Shown here piece after piece: positions 21,983 through 31,725 of a stretch of DNA of 64,000 nucleotides. The position numbers and the translations under genes are program-made. The notes under the pieces are model-generated. The model saw nothing but the letters and a program-made list of their open reading frames with translations, was not told the origin of the DNA and did not search any database. Position 1 is the first letter of the stretch, and each line of letters opens with the position of its first letter. This DNA comes from Lysobacter soyae (GTDB lineage Bacteria > Pseudomonadota > Gammaproteobacteria > Xanthomonadales > Xanthomonadaceae): assembly GCF_019551435.1 (NCBI RefSeq), contig NZ_CP080544.1:1860001-1924000 (forward strand), in the 5' to 3' direction.

Positions 21983-22971
21983 GACACCGACTTCGCTTGG
22001 GGGTTTCTGAAAATATCCAACATCGCCGTCCGCATCGGTGACGGCTCGACTGCATAGAGCTTTGATTTCCAGTTATTGAACACTGCGTGCAAACGACGAG
22101 GCAGCGATTTCGGATAACGCCCTCTCGCCAAAGCAAGCTCAAGTTGTTTACGTCTCAACAGGAGACGTTTGGCGTTGGTGACGCCATCCGCGCTGTTCTC
22201 AAAGCGTTCGACAAGCGGTGTCAATTTCCCAATGATCCGCTGTAAGTGACTTCCCAGCCTAGCCCCAAAAGTGTCGTCAATAGATTCCACGGCAGGCGCA
22301 TCCAAACCAATGGTATTGGATGCATGCAAGCGATAGTCCATCAGGGACTCTTGCACAGTACGCACCTCACCAACGACCCACGCCACCTGCACCAACCATT
22401 CGTCGTGGACAAGCTTCCGGTCGAACGGTAAGGCATGTTTCAAAAGTGACTTCTTGAATGCGAAAGTCGCACCCGTGAAAGCTGTCCTGTAAAGAATCAA
22501 ATTGCTCAAATCACCATTCCGCAGCAAAGAAAGTTCCGCTGGGGAAATGCGCAAACGGGAAAATAGGGTTTCGTTTGTTTTTTGCCCGGCCGCGTCGATG
22601 ATCTCCGCATTTGAGCTCACCAAGACGACCTCATTTTGCGCCAGCACCTTGAGAAGTCGATCCACCTTATCGGTATGCCAAACATCGTCTTGGTCGGCAA
22701 GAAAGATCACTTCGCCATTGGCGCGCTGGCAGGCCGATTCAAAGTTTCCCGTAACACCGAGTGCGCGCACATTTGCAACCACTTGGCATGCAATCCCGGC
22801 AGCTTGGGCCTTCGTTGCGAAGGCCTCAATGATTGACACGCTGCTGTCCGTCGAACCGTCATCGGAAATGATGATTTCCGACGGCGGACGGGTTTGCCGC
22901 AAGATGCTGTCCAACTGTTCCCGTAGGAACGCCTCGCCGTTATGTGTACAAACAACAACTGACGTTTGCAT
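21979..22971 (-). CDS. Glycosyltransferase family 2
   Basis: 330-residue GT-A fold transferase. Starts MQTSVVVCTHNGEAFLREQL; nucleotide-sugar binding EIIISDDGSTDSSV is followed by the metal-binding acidic motif FLADQDDVWHTDKV (about residues 83-96). It resembles rhamnosyl- or glucosyltransferases of LPS and exopolysaccharide clusters, but the donor cannot be read. The ATG at 22971 is 5 bases from the scoB stop. Its neighbours rfbBAC and the LPS island make a surface-polysaccharide role likely. Confidence 0.85.
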   Translation of the reverse strand: MQTSVVVCTHNGEAFLREQLDSILRQTRPPSEIIISDDGSTDSSVSIIEAFATKAQAAGIACQVVANVRALGVTGNFESACQRANGEVIFLADQDDVWHTDKVDRLLKVLAQNEVVLVSSNAEIIDAAGQKTNETLFSRLRISPAELSLLRNGDLSNLILYRTAFTGATFAFKKSLLKHALPFDRKLVHDEWLVQVAWVVGEVRTVQESLMDYRLHASNTIGLDAPAVESIDDTFGARLGSHLQRIIGKLTPLVERFENSADGVTNAKRLLLRRKQLELALARGRYPKSLPRRLHAVFNNWKSKLYAVEPSPMRTAMLDIFRNPQAKSVS

Positions 22972-22976
22972 GGATT

Positions 22977-23609
22977 TCAAGCGCCGACCAGCGATACCCC
23001 GGTCTTTTGCTTTACTTCTTCCAGACTCACGCCTTCCGCCAGCTCCGTTGCCACCAAGCCGTTCGGCGTAATGTCGAACACGCCGAGTTCGGTGATGATG
23101 CGATTGACCACACCCACACCGGTGAGCGGCAAAGTGCATTCCGGCAAAATTTTCGGCGAACCCGTCTTTGTGGTGTGTTCCATCAAAACGACAACGCGCT
23201 TGACGCCGGCGACCAGATCCATGGCACCGCCCATGCCTTTCACCATCTTTCCGGGCACCATCCAGTTGGCGAGATCACCTTTGTCCGTGACTTCCATGGC
23301 ACCCAGAATGGCGAGGTCGATGTGCCCGCCGCGAATCATCGCGAAGGAATCATGACTGCCGAAAAAGCTCGCGCCGGGCATCGCGGTGACCGTTTGTTTG
23401 CCCGCGTTGATCAAATCCGCGTCCAATTCTGCCTCGGTCGGAAACGGGCCGATGCCTAGCAGACCGTTTTCGCTTTGCAGCCAAACGTTCATACCATCGG
23501 GAATGTAATTCGCCACCATCGTGGGCAAACCGATACCCAAATTGACGTAGGCGCCGTCGGTCAGTTCCTTTGCAGCGCGCTGCGCCATCTCTTCACGCGT
23601 CCAAGCCAT
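22977..23609 (-). CDS. scoB: 3-oxoacid CoA-transferase subunit B
   Basis: 210-residue beta subunit of succinyl-CoA:3-oxoacid CoA-transferase (SCOT). The catalytic Glu is in the segment [13 protein letters not shown] (about residues 43-55). [29 protein letters not shown] is the typical family core. It pairs with scoA, whose stop overlaps this start by one base. In Xanthomonas such genes lie near the LPS locus (lpsI/lpsJ names); a direct LPS role is not shown. Confidence 0.93.
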   Translation of the reverse strand: MAWTREEMAQRAAKELTDGAYVNLGIGLPTMVANYIPDGMNVWLQSENGLLGIGPFPTEAELDADLINAGKQTVTAMPGASFFGSHDSFAMIRGGHIDLAILGAMEVTDKGDLANWMVPGKMVKGMGGAMDLVAGVKRVVVLMEHTTKTGSPKILPECTLPLTGVGVVNRIITELGVFDITPNGLVATELAEGVSLEEVKQKTGVSLVGA

Positions 23610-24322
23610 TATTGCGCCTCCTCGGCACGCAGCGTGCGCTGCTCGATGCGTTTTTCCGGCGTTGCGTTGACAATGATCCGGTCGACAAAAATACCCGGCA
23701 AATGCACATGGTCGGGATCGATATCACCGATCTCGACCAACTCCTCCACTTCGGCAATGCAGAGATCGCCAGCCATCGCACAGGCGGGATTGAAGTTGCG
23801 TGCGGTTTTGCGGAACACGAGATTGCCAGCCTTGTCGGCTTTCCAAGCTTTAACGAGCGATACGTCAGCCTTCAGCGCAGTTTCCAACACGTACCAGCGA
23901 CCGTCGATTTCACGGGTTTCCTTGCCTTCCGCAACCACGGTTCCAAAACCCGTTGCCGTGAAGAAAGCCGGAATTCCGGCGCCCCCGGCGCGAAGCCGCT
24001 CGGCAAGTGTTCCTTGCGGGTTGAATTCAAGTTCCAGTTCGCCGCCGAGATATTGGCGCTCGAATTCCTTGTTTTCGCCCACGTAAGAGGAGATCATCTT
24101 CTTGATTTGGCGCGTTTCCAATAGTTGGCCGAGCCCAAAGCCGTCTACGCCCGCGTTATTGGAGATTGCTGTCAAATTCTTAACGCCCGAATCCCTTAGG
24201 GCAGTAATCAGGGCCTCAGGAATCCCGCACAGTCCAAACCCGCCGACTGCGAGCGTCTGACCATCAGCGACTGCGCCTTGCAATGCGGCATTGGCATTTT
24301 CGAACACTTTGGAAGTTTGCAT
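23609..24322 (-). CDS. scoA: 3-oxoacid CoA-transferase subunit A
   Basis: 237-residue alpha subunit of SCOT, which moves CoA from succinyl-CoA to acetoacetate. Family marks: [15 protein letters not shown] (the GxGGFGxCGxPE loop), [37 protein letters not shown], and [16 protein letters not shown]. First gene of a tight four-gene run. The 135-base gap upstream to rfbC shows no clear terminator. Confidence 0.93.
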   Translation of the reverse strand: MQTSKVFENANAALQGAVADGQTLAVGGFGLCGIPEALITALRDSGVKNLTAISNNAGVDGFGLGQLLETRQIKKMISSYVGENKEFERQYLGGELELEFNPQGTLAERLRAGGAGIPAFFTATGFGTVVAEGKETREIDGRWYVLETALKADVSLVKAWKADKAGNLVFRKTARNFNPACAMAGDLCIAEVEELVEIGDIDPDHVHLPGIFVDRIIVNATPEKRIEQRTLRAEEAQ

Positions 24323-24457
24323 GTCTAACCTAGAGGACCGCCTTCAAACTTCGGATTCTAGCAGTCGTTTCCGCACACGCCCTCGTACTTTGGTCCACTC
24401 GCGAATCGATTTTAAGATCTTCGATTGTCGCGGCTTTGCGTGGCAAGCACCCGATCT

Positions 24458-25021
24458 TCACCCAAGGAAACGAGGGAGCCGCTCGGTCGAAATGTCGCGC
24501 AGTAAAGGAGCAGTGGCATCTTTTTCAGACAATGCCGGCGCCGAGCCCTGAAGTGGCCAATCGATCGCCAATTCGGGGTCGTTCCAAGCAATGCTGGCGT
24601 CCGCTTGTGCATCGTAGGTTTCAGTACACAAATAGGTGAATACAGCGGAATCGCTCAACACGACAAATCCGTGCGCGAACCCTTCCGGAATCCAGAAATG
24701 CTTCTTGTTTGCTGCACTCAGGATTTCAGAGGTCCATTGGCCGAAAGTAGGCGAGCCCCTGCGAATGTCCACCGCCACGTCCCACACTTCACCCTGCACA
24801 ACGGAGACGAATTTACCTTGGGGCTTGGGCCACTGATAGTGAAGCCCCCGCAGAACACCGCGCGTGGACGATGACACATTGCCTTGTTTCCAAGTCAAAT
24901 CGAATCCCAGCGGGGACAACTTGTCCGCGTTGAAAGATTCGTAGAAATAGCCGCGGTCATCGCCGAACACGCGGGGCTCAAACACCAAGCATCCGGGCAA
25001 ATCGGTTTCGATCACTTTCAC
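24458..25021 (-). CDS. rfbC: dTDP-4-dehydrorhamnose 3,5-epimerase
   Basis: 187-residue cupin enzyme (RmlC), third step of dTDP-L-rhamnose synthesis. Typical core: [31 protein letters not shown] (catalytic His), [18 protein letters not shown], and [14 protein letters not shown]. The best start is GTG at 25021 ([11 protein letters not shown]), giving a GTGA 4-base overlap with the rfbA stop; the longer frame has no good start. The usual next gene, rfbD, is missing downstream. Confidence 0.94.
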   Translation of the reverse strand: MKVIETDLPGCLVFEPRVFGDDRGYFYESFNADKLSPLGFDLTWKQGNVSSSTRGVLRGLHYQWPKPQGKFVSVVQGEVWDVAVDIRRGSPTFGQWTSEILSAANKKHFWIPEGFAHGFVVLSDSAVFTYLCTETYDAQADASIAWNDPELAIDWPLQGSAPALSEKDATAPLLRDISTERLPRFLG

Positions 25022-25902
25022 GGCACATAACCCCGGTTGGGGAGTTGCATCAAATATTGCCCGTAGCCATTCTTGGCAAGCGGCCGGGCGAGCTCCAGCA
25101 ACTGGGATTCGCTGATCCAACCGTTATTGAACGCGATCTCCTCTGGACAGCACACACGAAGTCCTTGTCGTGTCTCGATTGTTTCAATGTAGTTGGCGGC
25201 TTCCAGCAAAGATTGGTGGGTACCCGTGTCCAACCATGCGTATCCGCGCCCCAATTGCTCCAGATGCAATGCGTTCTTTTGCAAATACACCGTATTCAAA
25301 TCGGTGATTTCCAGTTCGCCTCGAGGCGAGGGCTTCAGGGCCTTGGCGATTTCAGGTGCATTGCCGTCGTAGAAATACAAGCCGGTCACTGCATAGTTTG
25401 AACGCGGCTTCGCGGGCTTTTCCTCAAGCCCGACCACTTTTCCTTCGCCATCGAATTCTGCCACGCCGTAACGTTCAGGATCCTGCACCCAATACCCGAA
25501 TACCGTCGCCCCTTCAGATCTGGCGCCTGCGCGTTTCAACATCGCTGTGAGTCCCGGACCGTGGAAGATGTTGTCTCCGAGAACCAGGCAACTTGGGGCA
25601 CCGGCAAGAAATGCCTCTCCCAGAATGAACGCTTGCGCCAAGCCATCCGGGCTCGGCTGGGCGACATATTCAAATTTCATACCCCATTGGCTGCCATCGC
25701 CCAACAGTGTCTTGAACAGCGCTTGCTCGTGCGGCGTGTTGATGATCAGCACCTCGCGGATGCCCGCCAGCATCAGGACGCTCAGCGGGTAATAGATCAT
25801 CGGCTTGTCATAGACAGGCAACAGTTGTTTGCTGATGCCTTGCGTAATTGGATACAGCCGGGTGCCGGAACCCCCGGCGAGGATAATGCCTTTGCGATCC
25901 AT
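25018..25902 (-). CDS. rfbA: Glucose-1-phosphate thymidylyltransferase
   Basis: 294-residue RmlA, which makes dTDP-glucose from glucose 1-phosphate and dTTP. The nucleotide-binding [20 protein letters not shown] is at about 9-28, [18 protein letters not shown] follows, and [21 protein letters not shown] in the middle is typical. The start at 25902 ([11 protein letters not shown]) has GGAGCAGCGC just upstream. Middle gene of rfbB-rfbA-rfbC. Confidence 0.95.
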   Translation of the reverse strand: MDRKGIILAGGSGTRLYPITQGISKQLLPVYDKPMIYYPLSVLMLAGIREVLIINTPHEQALFKTLLGDGSQWGMKFEYVAQPSPDGLAQAFILGEAFLAGAPSCLVLGDNIFHGPGLTAMLKRAGARSEGATVFGYWVQDPERYGVAEFDGEGKVVGLEEKPAKPRSNYAVTGLYFYDGNAPEIAKALKPSPRGELEITDLNTVYLQKNALHLEQLGRGYAWLDTGTHQSLLEAANYIETIETRQGLRVCCPEEIAFNNGWISESQLLELARPLAKNGYGQYLMQLPNRGYVP

Positions 25903-25912
25903 GCGCTGCTCC

Positions 25913-26965
25913 TCAGACTTGCCCAATGCGCTCAAGGCGGTAACTGCCATCGAGCACGCGATTCACCCACTGTTGGTTGGCCAGATACCAGTCGACGGTT
26001 GCCGCAATCCCCTGCTCGAAGGTATGAGCAGGTTCCCATCCGAGCTCACGTTTCAACTTGGACGCATCGATGGCGTACCGCCGGTCATGTCCTGGGCGGT
26101 CCTGCACATAGGTGATCTGGGATACATATTGCGTACCGTCCGCTTTGGGACGGCGTTGGTCGAGCAGCCCGCAAATGGTTCGGACAACTTCGATATTCTG
26201 TTTTTCAGAGTTGCCACCGACGTTGTATGTCTCTCCCACCTTGCCCGCTTCGAGTACGCGTCGAATGGCACTGCAATGGTCGCCTACATACAGCCAGTCG
26301 CGCACGTTCTTTCCGTCGCCGTAGATTGGCAGCGGCGCGCCGGCCAAGGCCTTGGCAATAATGAGCGGGATCAATTTTTCAGGAAATTGGTATTCACCGT
26401 AATTGTTCGAACAATTGGTGGTGAGGACGGGCAGACCATAGGTGTGATGAAACGCGCGCACCAAATGATCAGAGGCCGCCTTGGACGCCGAATACGGGGA
26501 ATTCGGCGCGTAAGGCGTTGTTTCCGTGAACAGGCCCGTCTCTCCCAGCGAGCCGTAAACCTCGTCCGTGGACACGTGCAAGAAGCGAAATGCCGATTGA
26601 CGCTCATCTTCCAAAAGTTTCCAATAGTCGCGCGTCGCTTCCAGCAACCCCAGCGTTCCGACGACGTTGGTCTGGATGAATTCTGCGGGCCCATCGATCG
26701 ACCGATCCACATGGCTTTCCGCTGCAAAATTGATCACGGCATCCGGCTGATGCTCGGCGAGCAATTCGGCGACGAGTGTTCTATCACCGATATCACCTTC
26801 AACGAAAACATGATTCGGGTTCCCTTCGATGGAAGCCAAGGTGTCTTTGTTGCCGGCATAGGTGAGGGCATCCAGATTGACGACTTTCACACCCCGCCCG
26901 ACCGCGTCCAGCACGAAATTGCCGCCGATGAATCCGGCGCCGCCGGTAACGAGCCAAGTTGCCAT
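25913..26965 (-). CDS. rfbB: dTDP-glucose 4,6-dehydratase
   Basis: 350-residue extended SDR (RmlB) that converts dTDP-glucose to the 4-keto-6-deoxy sugar. [10 protein letters not shown] (NAD site) is at about 8-17, [16 protein letters not shown] is family-specific, and the catalytic YSASK follows TTPYAPNSP. First gene of rfbBAC, 119 bases divergent from etfB. Its product could feed dTDP-L-rhamnose or another 6-deoxysugar, since no rfbD is present here. Confidence 0.95.
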   Translation of the reverse strand: MATWLVTGGAGFIGGNFVLDAVGRGVKVVNLDALTYAGNKDTLASIEGNPNHVFVEGDIGDRTLVAELLAEHQPDAVINFAAESHVDRSIDGPAEFIQTNVVGTLGLLEATRDYWKLLEDERQSAFRFLHVSTDEVYGSLGETGLFTETTPYAPNSPYSASKAASDHLVRAFHHTYGLPVLTTNCSNNYGEYQFPEKLIPLIIAKALAGAPLPIYGDGKNVRDWLYVGDHCSAIRRVLEAGKVGETYNVGGNSEKQNIEVVRTICGLLDQRRPKADGTQYVSQITYVQDRPGHDRRYAIDASKLKRELGWEPAHTFEQGIAATVDWYLANQQWVNRVLDGSYRLERIGQV

Positions 26966-27052
26966 GCAGGGTCCTTCTTGAAAGTGAGAGATTGGAGACC
27001 ACCCCATGATACGTTAGCACCCTCCCGGGCTGCCGAATTGAGCGGCGTTCGT

Positions 27053-27058
27053 TACAAT
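27053..27058 (+). promoter_or_regulatory. Candidate -10 box for etfB-etfA
   Basis: TACAAT 26 bases before the etfB ATG, in the divergent gap to rfbB. No convincing -35 at the right spacing. The same hexamer at a similar distance occurs before ETF-QO and purC. Confidence 0.35.
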
Positions 27059-27084
27059 AGAAGGCTGTTTTCGAGGGATTGGAC

Positions 27085-27831
27085 ATGAAAATTCTTGTCG
27101 GTTACAAGCGTGTCGTTGACGCGAACGTACGGGTGCAGGTGAAGCCCGACGGTACCGGGGTCGTGACTGACGGGGTAAAGCTCTCCGCAAACCCTTTTGA
27201 CGATATCGCCCTTGAAGAGGCATTGCGTCTGCGCGATTCCGGCAAAGCTACCGAAGTTGTCATCGTCACCATTGCGCCTGCGGATGCACAACCGCATCTG
27301 CGCAATGGTTTGGCCATGGGCGCTAATCGGGCGATTCACGTCGTTTCCGAGGGCCCGGTCCATTCGCTTACCGCCGCACGCGTTCTTCTCAAGCTGGTCG
27401 AGAAGGAGCAGCCCGAACTCGTGTTGCTTGGCAAGCAGGCTATCGATGATGACGCCAGCCAAACCGGCCAGATGTTGGCAACGCTATGGGGGCGCCCGCA
27501 AGCGACGTTTGCCAGCAAGCTCGCTGTGGTGGATGGAAAAGCGACGGTGACGCGCGAAGTAGACGCAGGCTTGGAAACGTTGGAAATCGATTTGCCCGGC
27601 GTGGTGACGGCCGATTTGCGATTGAACGAGCCGCGCTTCATCAAATTGCCGGACATCATGAAGGCGAAAAGCAAACCGCTGGAAACGATTCAGCTGGCCG
27701 AATTGGGCGTGGATGCCCATGAGGGCCTGAAGACCACCCACTTCGCCGCACCGGCCCAGCGAGGCCGCGGCGTTATGGTGAAGGATGCTGCTGAATTGGT
27801 TGCCAAGCTCAAAGAAAAGGGGTTGTTGTGA
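27085..27831 (+). CDS. etfB: Electron transfer flavoprotein beta subunit
   Basis: 248-residue small ETF subunit (FixA-type), part of the FAD/AMP carrier that collects electrons from acyl-CoA and other dehydrogenases. MKILVGYKRVVDANVRVQVKPDG and DDIALEEALRLRDSGKATEVVIV are typical; the AMP-binding region is LLGKQAIDDDASQTGQMLA. I use ATG at 27085; a TTG two codons earlier is possible. It overlaps etfA by one base. etfBA is the left border known for xanthomonad LPS loci. Confidence 0.95.
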   Translation: MKILVGYKRVVDANVRVQVKPDGTGVVTDGVKLSANPFDDIALEEALRLRDSGKATEVVIVTIAPADAQPHLRNGLAMGANRAIHVVSEGPVHSLTAARVLLKLVEKEQPELVLLGKQAIDDDASQTGQMLATLWGRPQATFASKLAVVDGKATVTREVDAGLETLEIDLPGVVTADLRLNEPRFIKLPDIMKAKSKPLETIQLAELGVDAHEGLKTTHFAAPAQRGRGVMVKDAAELVAKLKEKGLL

Positions 27832-28772
27832 TGTCAAAGGTCCTCATCGTCGCAGAACATCTTGACGGCAAATTGAATGCCGCGACAGCAAAGTGCGTTT
27901 CGGCGGCAAAGGCGTTGAATCCGGAAGCCATCGATGTGGTCGTGCTCGCGGCCGATCCGACAGCAGTTGCGGCAGAAGCTGCCCGAATCAGCGGCGTCAG
28001 CAAAGTGCGGGCGGTCGCCAGCGAAGCCAACGCCCACGCCCTTGCGCAAGTTCAAGCACCCCAAGTCGTCCGGCTGGCCGAGGGCTATAGCCATATATTC
28101 GGCCCGAGCACAACCTTCGGCAAAGACCTGATGCCGTGCATTGCCGCAATTTTGGGAGTGTCACAGGTCTCCGACCTGATGGCGGTCGAGGGATCACACA
28201 CATTCAAACGGCCGATCTACGCCGGCAACGCCATTGTTACAGTGGAAGCGCCGGCGGGTTCAGTGGTCGTCGCAACGGTCCGTACTGCGTCTTGGCCGCA
28301 GGCAGAACACGGTGGGAATGCCGAGGTTGAGCAAGTCTCCGTCGACGTACCGTTGCCTTCGCATACCCGCTTCGTGAAGCTTTCTGCCGGGTCGAGCGAT
28401 CGCCCCGACCTCCAAAGTGCCCGCCGCGTGATTTCGGGTGGTCGCGGCGTCGGAAGTGCTGAAAACTTCAAGATCGTGTACGACCTGGCAGACAAATTGG
28501 GGGCAGCGGTCGGCGCATCGCGCGCTGCCGTCGATGCCGGATACGTGCCCAACGACATGCAGGTTGGACAAACAGGAAAGATCATTGCCCCGGAGCTATA
28601 CGTCGCCATCGGCATTTCCGGCGCCATCCAACATCTGACCGGTATAAAGGACGCAGGAACGATTGTTGCGATCAACAAGGATGCGGACGCACCGATTTTC
28701 GAAGTCGCGGATTTGGGACTGGTCGGAGACTTGTTTCAGGTGCTGCCTGAGCTGCAGGCGCAAATTCCTTGA
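27831..28772 (+). CDS. etfA: Electron transfer flavoprotein alpha subunit
   Basis: 313-residue large ETF subunit (FixB-type). The C-terminal FAD domain is clear: [57 protein letters not shown] and [24 protein letters not shown] at 27831 overlaps the etfB stop; a GTG one codon earlier is possible. The ETF dimer would pass electrons to the ETF-QO encoded at 19.6 kb. Confidence 0.95.
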   Translation: MSKVLIVAEHLDGKLNAATAKCVSAAKALNPEAIDVVVLAADPTAVAAEAARISGVSKVRAVASEANAHALAQVQAPQVVRLAEGYSHIFGPSTTFGKDLMPCIAAILGVSQVSDLMAVEGSHTFKRPIYAGNAIVTVEAPAGSVVVATVRTASWPQAEHGGNAEVEQVSVDVPLPSHTRFVKLSAGSSDRPDLQSARRVISGGRGVGSAENFKIVYDLADKLGAAVGASRAAVDAGYVPNDMQVGQTGKIIAPELYVAIGISGAIQHLTGIKDAGTIVAINKDADAPIFEVADLGLVGDLFQVLPELQAQIP

Positions 28773-29040
28773 ATGCGGGTGGGTCTCGCCGATCGCATTA
28801 GAGTTTCGGCTGGCTAAGCAGCACCAACGCGGTTATTGTCTTGAGTGAAACTGTACAAATGCAGCAGGTGACGGGGCGATTTGGCGCGAGACGGCTCGCC
28901 TCTCCGCGGCACACTGCCTATGTAAAGAGGGAACACTATTTCATTCCCCGCTCCCTTCAGATTGGGCATTTTCTTTTAACGAATAATCGATTCTGCACTG
29001 ATTCTCGCTTCACCTAAAACCCAAACCAAGGATTGCCACC

Positions 29041-29598
29041 ATGCGTAACGTCGCCTTTGCCACGACCCTGATAATCGCTACCCTTAGCGGCTGCCAAAAG
29101 CAGGAAACTATGACCCCCGCTGACGTTGCAACAGCACCTTCAAGTGCACCCGCCGAGGCAGGTGCTCCTCCGCAAAGCGATGCTGCGGAGGCGATTTCCT
29201 ACGAAACGACCATTGTGAAGTCGGCTGCGACCGATGCGCTGAACATGCAAGAAGGCGTAGGCACTCTGACAAACGGCCGCTTGGAATCCACTGGAAAGGC
29301 CGGTTTCCTGATGTTCGGACCCTACATTGGTTTGAAAGCCGGCCGATACCACCTCAAAATTGATGGTTCGGTCGCAACGGTTCCCGAGGGCAAAACCATT
29401 GTCGTAGACGTTGCTTCAGACGCGGGCAAGAACATTATTCAAAAACAAGAGATTGCCGCGCCGACGCAAGCCGGGGCAGCCCTGACCGAGTTTGATGTTA
29501 CGTTGCCTGTCGATACTGCAAAAGTCGAAGTCCGCGTAAATGTTCCCGAGGGCGCGAAAGTCGATATTACGGGGTACCGATTGGATACGGCCAAGTAA
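29041..29598 (+). CDS. Lipoprotein with beta-sandwich-like domain, unknown function
   Basis: 185-residue predicted lipoprotein with lipobox TLSGC (Cys18). A Pro/Ala/Ser-rich linker covers about residues 25-50. A domain of alternating beta strands (about 60-183) includes FGPYIGLKAGRYHLKIDGSV and IVVDVASDAGKNIIQKQEIAAP and ends KVDITGYRLDT. The GPY-x-LxxGRY and strand pattern resemble carbohydrate-binding-like domains fused to some polysaccharide enzymes; that is inference. No enzyme motif is seen. First gene of the plus-strand half of the LPS island. Confidence 0.7.
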   Translation: MRNVAFATTLIIATLSGCQKQETMTPADVATAPSSAPAEAGAPPQSDAAEAISYETTIVKSAATDALNMQEGVGTLTNGRLESTGKAGFLMFGPYIGLKAGRYHLKIDGSVATVPEGKTIVVDVASDAGKNIIQKQEIAAPTQAGAALTEFDVTLPVDTAKVEVRVNVPEGAKVDITGYRLDTAK

Positions 29599-29682
29599 TC
29601 CATTCACCGGGGTCGTTATCCGGCTGGTGACGATCCCCGCCCTGCCTGCAACCGTAGGCCCTTATTCAATAATGGAAGTTTA

Positions 29683-30372
29683 GTGAAGATAGTCGGCAAT
29701 GGACTGTTGGCGAATGCGGTTCGCGCTTGCGGTGAGGAATTCGATGCTGTCGTCTTTGCGTCAGGGGTTTCCAACTCATCCGAAACCAGAGCCTCTGAGT
29801 TTGATCGTGAGTATGCGATGTTGTGCACGCATCTGGAAGAGTACCCGGCCTCGGTGGTCTATTTCAGCACTTGCAGTATTAGTGATCCGGACCGCGCGAA
29901 CAGTCCTTACGTCAAGCACAAGTTGAATATGGAACGCTTGGTGGGACAACATCCAAAGCATCAAATTTTCAGACTTCCTCAAGTTGTGGGCCTAACCCCC
30001 AACCCGCACACGCTTACTAATTTCATCGCAACCCATCTTCAAAGCGGCGAGCGTTTCGCAATTTGGGGGAATGCCGTTCGATGCCTCGTGGATGTGGAAG
30101 ACGTCGCGCGAATTTCCGTCCAGCACACTGCGCAAGCAACTTCATCTGGCATCAGCGAAATTGCGCCACCGGAAGTCGTCTCCATGCTTGAACTGGTCGG
30201 CCTGATGGAGAGCGTTTTACGGCGAACCGCCAACTTCGACGTTGTGGATTCGGGCGGCGGCTCCACGCCCGACTCGGCAATGATGGTCCGTTGGTCAAAC
30301 GAATTGGAGATTGACGTATCGCCGGGCTATACATTTCGCGTCCTTCAGAAATATTACGGTAGCAAACAATGA
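29683..30372 (+). CDS. Short SDR-type NAD-dependent epimerase/dehydratase-like protein
   Basis: 229-residue protein with a GTG start (GTGAAGATAGTC) after GGAAG. The Rossmann start is altered: KIVGNGLLANAV has GxG only. SDR features follow: VYFSTCSISDP (strand with Ser), YVKHKLNMERLV (YxxxK at about 87-91), FRLPQVVGLTPNPHTL, and an ALV-type DVEDVARI segment. It is shorter than normal extended SDRs (about 300), lacking much of the usual N-terminal half-domain. It probably acts on a nucleotide or lipid-linked sugar; the reaction is unknown. Overlaps the next gene by 4 bases. Confidence 0.65.
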   Translation: MKIVGNGLLANAVRACGEEFDAVVFASGVSNSSETRASEFDREYAMLCTHLEEYPASVVYFSTCSISDPDRANSPYVKHKLNMERLVGQHPKHQIFRLPQVVGLTPNPHTLTNFIATHLQSGERFAIWGNAVRCLVDVEDVARISVQHTAQATSSGISEIAPPEVVSMLELVGLMESVLRRTANFDVVDSGGGSTPDSAMMVRWSNELEIDVSPGYTFRVLQKYYGSKQ

Positions 30373-31316
30373 AGCCAGCCATTTCCGTCGTCATTCCGGT
30401 ATATCGCAGTGAATCCATCTTGCCGGAACTCGTCAAACAATTGGAGCGGGAGCTTGCAAAAAATTACGGGGACTCGTTCGAAGTCGTGATGGTAAACGAT
30501 TGCAGTCCAGACAAATCCTGGCACGTACTCAAAGGTCTGGCCAGAGATAGACCGTGGTTGAAAGCAATCAATCTCAGGAAAAACGCCGGACAGCACAACG
30601 CTGTTCTCTGCGGAATGCGCAATACACGAGGTCAAGTTGTCGTCACCATGGATGACGACTTGCAGCACTCTCCTTCCGACATCCAAGTGTTGGTCGAGTC
30701 GCTCGCCAAAGGGTACGACGTTTGTTACGGATCGTTCAAAGCCAGAAAGCACGTGTTGTGGAAGCGGCTAGGCAGTCGTTTCAATGATTCAGTTGCAGCG
30801 ATTCTGCTTGGGAAACCCAAAAACCTGTACCTCTCTCCATTCAAGGCGATGGTGGGTGGCGTGCGGAACGAGTTGGTGCGCTTTGTAGGTCCCAATGTGT
30901 ACTTGGACGGATTGATACTGCAATCCACTGACCGCATAACCAGCGCGCTAATAGACCATCATGAACGCGCAGATGGTCAGTCCGGATACAGTCTCAGAAA
31001 ATCCATCTCACTCTGGCTGAAAATGGCAACTGGGTTTTCGGTCGCCCCCTTGAGAATGGCGTCACTGACTGGTCTGGCATTCTCGGTGATAGGACTTGTG
31101 GGTGCGCTTGCGTTCGTCATTCAGAGATTCACGATTAATGCGATGCCGATCGGGTGGTCTTCACTAATGGTCTCGTCAATGATTCTGGGTGGAATCCAAC
31201 TTATGTCTGTTGGCATTATCGGTGAGTACTTGGGGCGCGTTCTGCTTCATGTGAACGGTCGCCCTCAGGCCGTCATCGGTGAATCACTAAATCTCGGCGA
31301 AGCTGAAAGTGTTTGA
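30369..31316 (+). CDS. GtrB/ArnC-like polyprenyl-phosphate glycosyltransferase (GT2)
   Basis: 315-residue membrane GT2. The N-terminal GT-A domain has SVVIPVYRSESILPELV, VMVNDCSPDKSWHV and the metal site VTMDDDLQHSP (about 92-102). Two transmembrane helices near the C-terminus (about 235-255 and 270-290, SSLMVSSMILGGIQLMSVGI) match the GtrB/ArnC/DPM type that loads a sugar onto undecaprenyl phosphate. It lies next to a GtrA-like flippase, as in O-antigen glucosylation clusters. The sugar is unknown. Confidence 0.85.
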   Translation: MKPAISVVIPVYRSESILPELVKQLERELAKNYGDSFEVVMVNDCSPDKSWHVLKGLARDRPWLKAINLRKNAGQHNAVLCGMRNTRGQVVVTMDDDLQHSPSDIQVLVESLAKGYDVCYGSFKARKHVLWKRLGSRFNDSVAAILLGKPKNLYLSPFKAMVGGVRNELVRFVGPNVYLDGLILQSTDRITSALIDHHERADGQSGYSLRKSISLWLKMATGFSVAPLRMASLTGLAFSVIGLVGALAFVIQRFTINAMPIGWSSLMVSSMILGGIQLMSVGIIGEYLGRVLLHVNGRPQAVIGESLNLGEAESV

Positions 31317-31725
31317 CCTTCTCAAGAGCAATTCCGCTGCGATACGACAGTTCGTTCTATACGCAATTTGTGGCGGCAGCGGCGTGTTAACCGATCTGGC
31401 GATATTCGGAGCGCTTGTTTCAAATGGCGCAAATTACCAGCTTGCAAATTTCGCAGGGTATGCAGCAGGCACGCTTATAAGCTTCTTGCTAAACCGAAAA
31501 TTCACTTTTGACGCGAAAGATCGCCCCTTTGAAAGACTCGCGTTGTTTTTAGGTACCGCCCTGCTGGGTTACATAGTCTCCAGCGCATTGCTGTGGGTGC
31601 TGATTTCCAAGCTGAATTTCTCACCTTTCGTCGCCAAAATCGCAACCTTGGGTGTGGTACTGGTTCTTCAATTCTCAATCAACAAAGCAGTCACGTTTCG
31701 CACAACTGAAGGAAGCGCCAGCTAA
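31309..31725 (+). CDS. GtrA-like membrane protein (putative lipid-linked sugar flippase)
   Basis: 138-residue protein with four hydrophobic helices (about 13-35, 42-60, 78-98, 105-125). Family pattern: RQFVLYAICGGSGVLTDLAIF, then LANFAGYAAGTLISFLLNRKFTF. GtrA proteins are believed to flip undecaprenyl-phosphate sugars to the periplasm. The start is GTG at 31309, overlapping the GtrB-like gene by 8 bases. The next gene starts directly after its stop. Confidence 0.85.
   Translation: MFDLLKSNSAAIRQFVLYAICGGSGVLTDLAIFGALVSNGANYQLANFAGYAAGTLISFLLNRKFTFDAKDRPFERLALFLGTALLGYIVSSALLWVLISKLNFSPFVAKIATLGVVLVLQFSINKAVTFRTTEGSAS

Noticed and set aside
25829-27088. 419-codon plus-strand frame over rfbB
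   Set aside because: rfbB on the minus strand has all its SDR motifs; the plus frame has none.
28773-29040. Possible JUMPstart/ops element or promoter before the LPS island
   Set aside because: No GGCGGTAG-type ops sequence or matched -35/-10 pair could be found.
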